Positions 42,823 through 44,307 of a stretch of DNA of 44,307 bases are shown piece by piece; the first letter of the stretch is position 1; every line of letters starts with the position of its first letter. The notes beneath the pieces were generated by a model, which did not search any database, was not told where the DNA came from, and worked only from the letters and a program-made list of their open reading frames with translations. Source of the DNA: Bartonella tribocorum (GTDB taxonomy: Bacteria; Pseudomonadota; Alphaproteobacteria; Rhizobiales; Rhizobiaceae); contig NZ_NJPP01000014.1 of assembly GCF_002778015.1 (NCBI RefSeq), forward strand, positions 1 through 44,307, read 5' to 3'. The position numbers and the translations under genes were made by a program.

Positions 42823-42990
42823 AATAATCTGCCTTCAATTTCACTGGTACACGAACAACTTATCTTGCTCGCTACCCGCTGCAGCCATGTGGTTCGGATC
42901 ATTAAGCCGACAAAAGCCATAAATCACCTCCCACTCCTCCCTTAAAGTAATTAAAATTACTCTAAGCTTAATTAAAGTTTTTTTATTTAA

Positions 42991-43521
42991 TCAGAGTTTT
43001 TCAACCTGACCAAACTCCAAATCAACAGGCGTAGGACGCCCAAAAATGAGCACCTCAACTTTAAGACGAGAGCGCTCTTCCTCAACCTCTTGAACAATTC
43101 CATTAAATGAAACAAAAGGACCATCAGCGACGCGAACTTGCTCTCCAACCTCAAACAACACAGAAGACTTTGGAGACTCAACCCCTTCCTGAACTTGTTT
43201 GAGAATCTGTTCAACTTCTCGATCAGAAATGGGAACAGGACGCGCGTCCGATCCTAAAAAACCTGTCACTTTAGGCGTATTCTTAATAAGATGATAAACC
43301 TCATCTGTTAATTCAGCACGAACAAGAACATAACCAGGAAAAAACTTCCGTTCAGTATCAACTTTGCGTCCACGACGAACTTCTACTACACGCTCCGTTG
43401 GAACAAAAATTTTTTCAAACAGATGATCAAGTCCTTTTTGCTTCGCCTCCTTGTCAATAGCTTCCGCTACTTTCTTTTCAAAATTTGAATATGCCTGAAC
43501 AATATACCAACGAGCCGCCAC
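42991..43521 (-). CDS. nusG: Transcription termination/antitermination protein NusG
   Basis: Elongation factor that binds RNA polymerase and bridges it to Rho or ribosomes, about 176 residues. I place the start at the GTG at 43521 because AAGGA lies 9 bases upstream and the N-terminus becomes AARWYIVQAYSNFEKKVAE. A second GTG two codons upstream is too close to the ribosome binding site. The NGN domain contains FFPGYVLVRAELTD, and the C-terminal KOW domain contains VRVADGPFVSFNGIVQEV. It begins 20 bp after the secE stop. Confidence 0.96.
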   Translation of the reverse strand: MAARWYIVQAYSNFEKKVAEAIDKEAKQKGLDHLFEKIFVPTERVVEVRRGRKVDTERKFFPGYVLVRAELTDEVYHLIKNTPKVTGFLGSDARPVPISDREVEQILKQVQEGVESPKSSVLFEVGEQVRVADGPFVSFNGIVQEVEEERSRLKVEVLIFGRPTPVDLEFGQVEKL

Positions 43522-43541
43522 AATCACACTTCCTTACATTC

Positions 43542-43754
43542 TCAACTAAAAAGATATTTCAGAAGATCAATAACCCGCCAAACACCAAAATGCATAACCT
43601 GATCCACAATAAAAAAGAAAGCCGAAGCCACTGCAGTTACCAACAAAACCATAACAGTAGAAATAACCGTCTCGCGACGCGTAGGCCACTTCACTTTAGC
43701 TGTTTCTGCATAAACTTGCTTCAAAAAGGCAATTGGATTCGTTTTAGATACCAT
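43542..43754 (-). CDS. secE: Preprotein translocase subunit SecE
   Basis: Small essential subunit of the SecYEG channel with one membrane segment, about 70 residues. The cytoplasmic amphipathic part FLKQVYAETAKVKWPTRRET is the family signature, followed by the membrane helix VISTVMVLLVTAVASAFFFI. The ATG at 43754 gives the usual MVSKTNP start; an in-frame GTG at 43760 is possible. It lies between trnW and nusG as in most proteobacteria. Confidence 0.95.
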   Translation of the reverse strand: MVSKTNPIAFLKQVYAETAKVKWPTRRETVISTVMVLLVTAVASAFFFIVDQVMHFGVWRVIDLLKYLFS

Positions 43755-43973
43755 CGTCACATTATACTCTCTAGCCTTATATACTCTCTTTTAGACCTAT
43801 TGCGCTTTATCCAACAAAATAAATACGGAAAAATGTAAAAGCCAACTTCCAAACTGATGCATTTCTTTACTTTCTATTCAATAGCGTTTCACATACAAAA
43901 AAACAAGCCCTCTACAAAAAAAAGTAAAAAATGCATAAAAACCCGCCCCCATATTTAAAACCTTATCCCCCTT

Positions 43974-44049
<76 letters not shown>

Positions 44050-44096
44050 AACTTTCAAAACTCAAACACCTTTAGAAATTTTCCAACAAGCATTAT

Positions 44097-44307
44097 TTAT
44101 TCAATAATCTTGGAGACGATACCGGCACCAACAGTACGACCACCTTCACGAATAGCAAAACGAAGCTTTTCTTCCATCGCTATCGGCACAATCAGAGACA
44201 CATCCATCGCAACATTATCCCCTGGCATAACCATTTCTGTCCCTTCTGGAAGCGTAACAATACCCGTAACATCCGTCGTACGGAAATAAAACTGAGGACG
44301 ATAATTC
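44097..44307 (-). CDS. tuf: Elongation factor Tu, C-terminal part, runs off right edge
   Basis: The minus strand reads [20 protein letters not shown], then [20 protein letters not shown] and [20 protein letters not shown], ending SKIIE and TAA at 44097-44099. This is the C-terminal domain 3 of EF-Tu, complete to the normal end. Only the last 69 residues are inside the window. It is followed by trnW after about 50 bp. Confidence 0.97.

Overview
The window is low in GC and reads as a chromosomal segment of a Bartonella species (Alphaproteobacteria, Hyphomicrobiales). The proteins are of rhizobial/Brucella type: LpxI rather than LpxH, an EipB (DUF1849) periplasmic protein, alphaproteobacterial RpoB/RpoC, and a tuf-trnW-secE-nusG order. 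Gene decay, very AT-rich spacers and a filamentous-haemagglutinin fragment fit Bartonella. The genus is inferred from protein character and layout; no search was run.

Layout. (1) 1-431 (-): remnant of an FhaB-like haemagglutinin running off the left edge, carrying a 26-bp tandem duplication. (2) 701-5121 (+): polar amino-acid ABC importer with two tandem paralogous binding proteins, each with its own near-identical promoter, then two permeases and an ATPase. (3) 5142-14229 (-): envelope block cdsA-rseP-bamA-lpxD-fabZ-lpxA-lpxI-lpxB, covering phospholipid precursor synthesis, regulated proteolysis, outer-membrane protein assembly and lipid A synthesis. (4) 14230-14875: the usual site of uppS, which holds no intact gene and only a possible decayed remnant. 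(5) 14876-18175 (-): rpsB-tsf-pyrH-frr. (6) 18344-25016: eipB (-), a RidA-family and a HIT-family gene (+), clpS-clpA (-), then a SPOR-domain D,D-carboxypeptidase and a small unknown gene (+). (7) 25017-27947: about 2.9 kb of decayed sequence with a diverged inverted repeat near 26.87-27.06 and 27.44-27.64 kb. (8) 27948-30963 (-): sdaA, a nitroreductase and a MerR regulator. (9) 31461-44307 (-): the transcription/translation operon tuf-trnW-secE-nusG-rplK-rplA-rplJ-rplL-rpoB-rpoC, closed by a strong symmetrical terminator.

Most of the window is conserved housekeeping DNA. The accessory or unusual parts are the duplicated solute-binding proteins, the missing uppS, the FhaB remnant, the 2.9-kb graveyard and the unknown 92-residue protein beside the carboxypeptidase. 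I found no CRISPR array, intact prophage, toxin-antitoxin pair or transposase. I do not claim a new multi-gene system. The best leads are the two-receptor/one-transporter operon and the fate of uppS.

Several starts were moved from the longest open frame to a site supported by a ribosome binding site or by family length: rpoB, rpoC, rplJ, nusG, frr, lpxB, eipB and the first permease. The starts of cdsA, rseP, clpS and secE remain uncertain.
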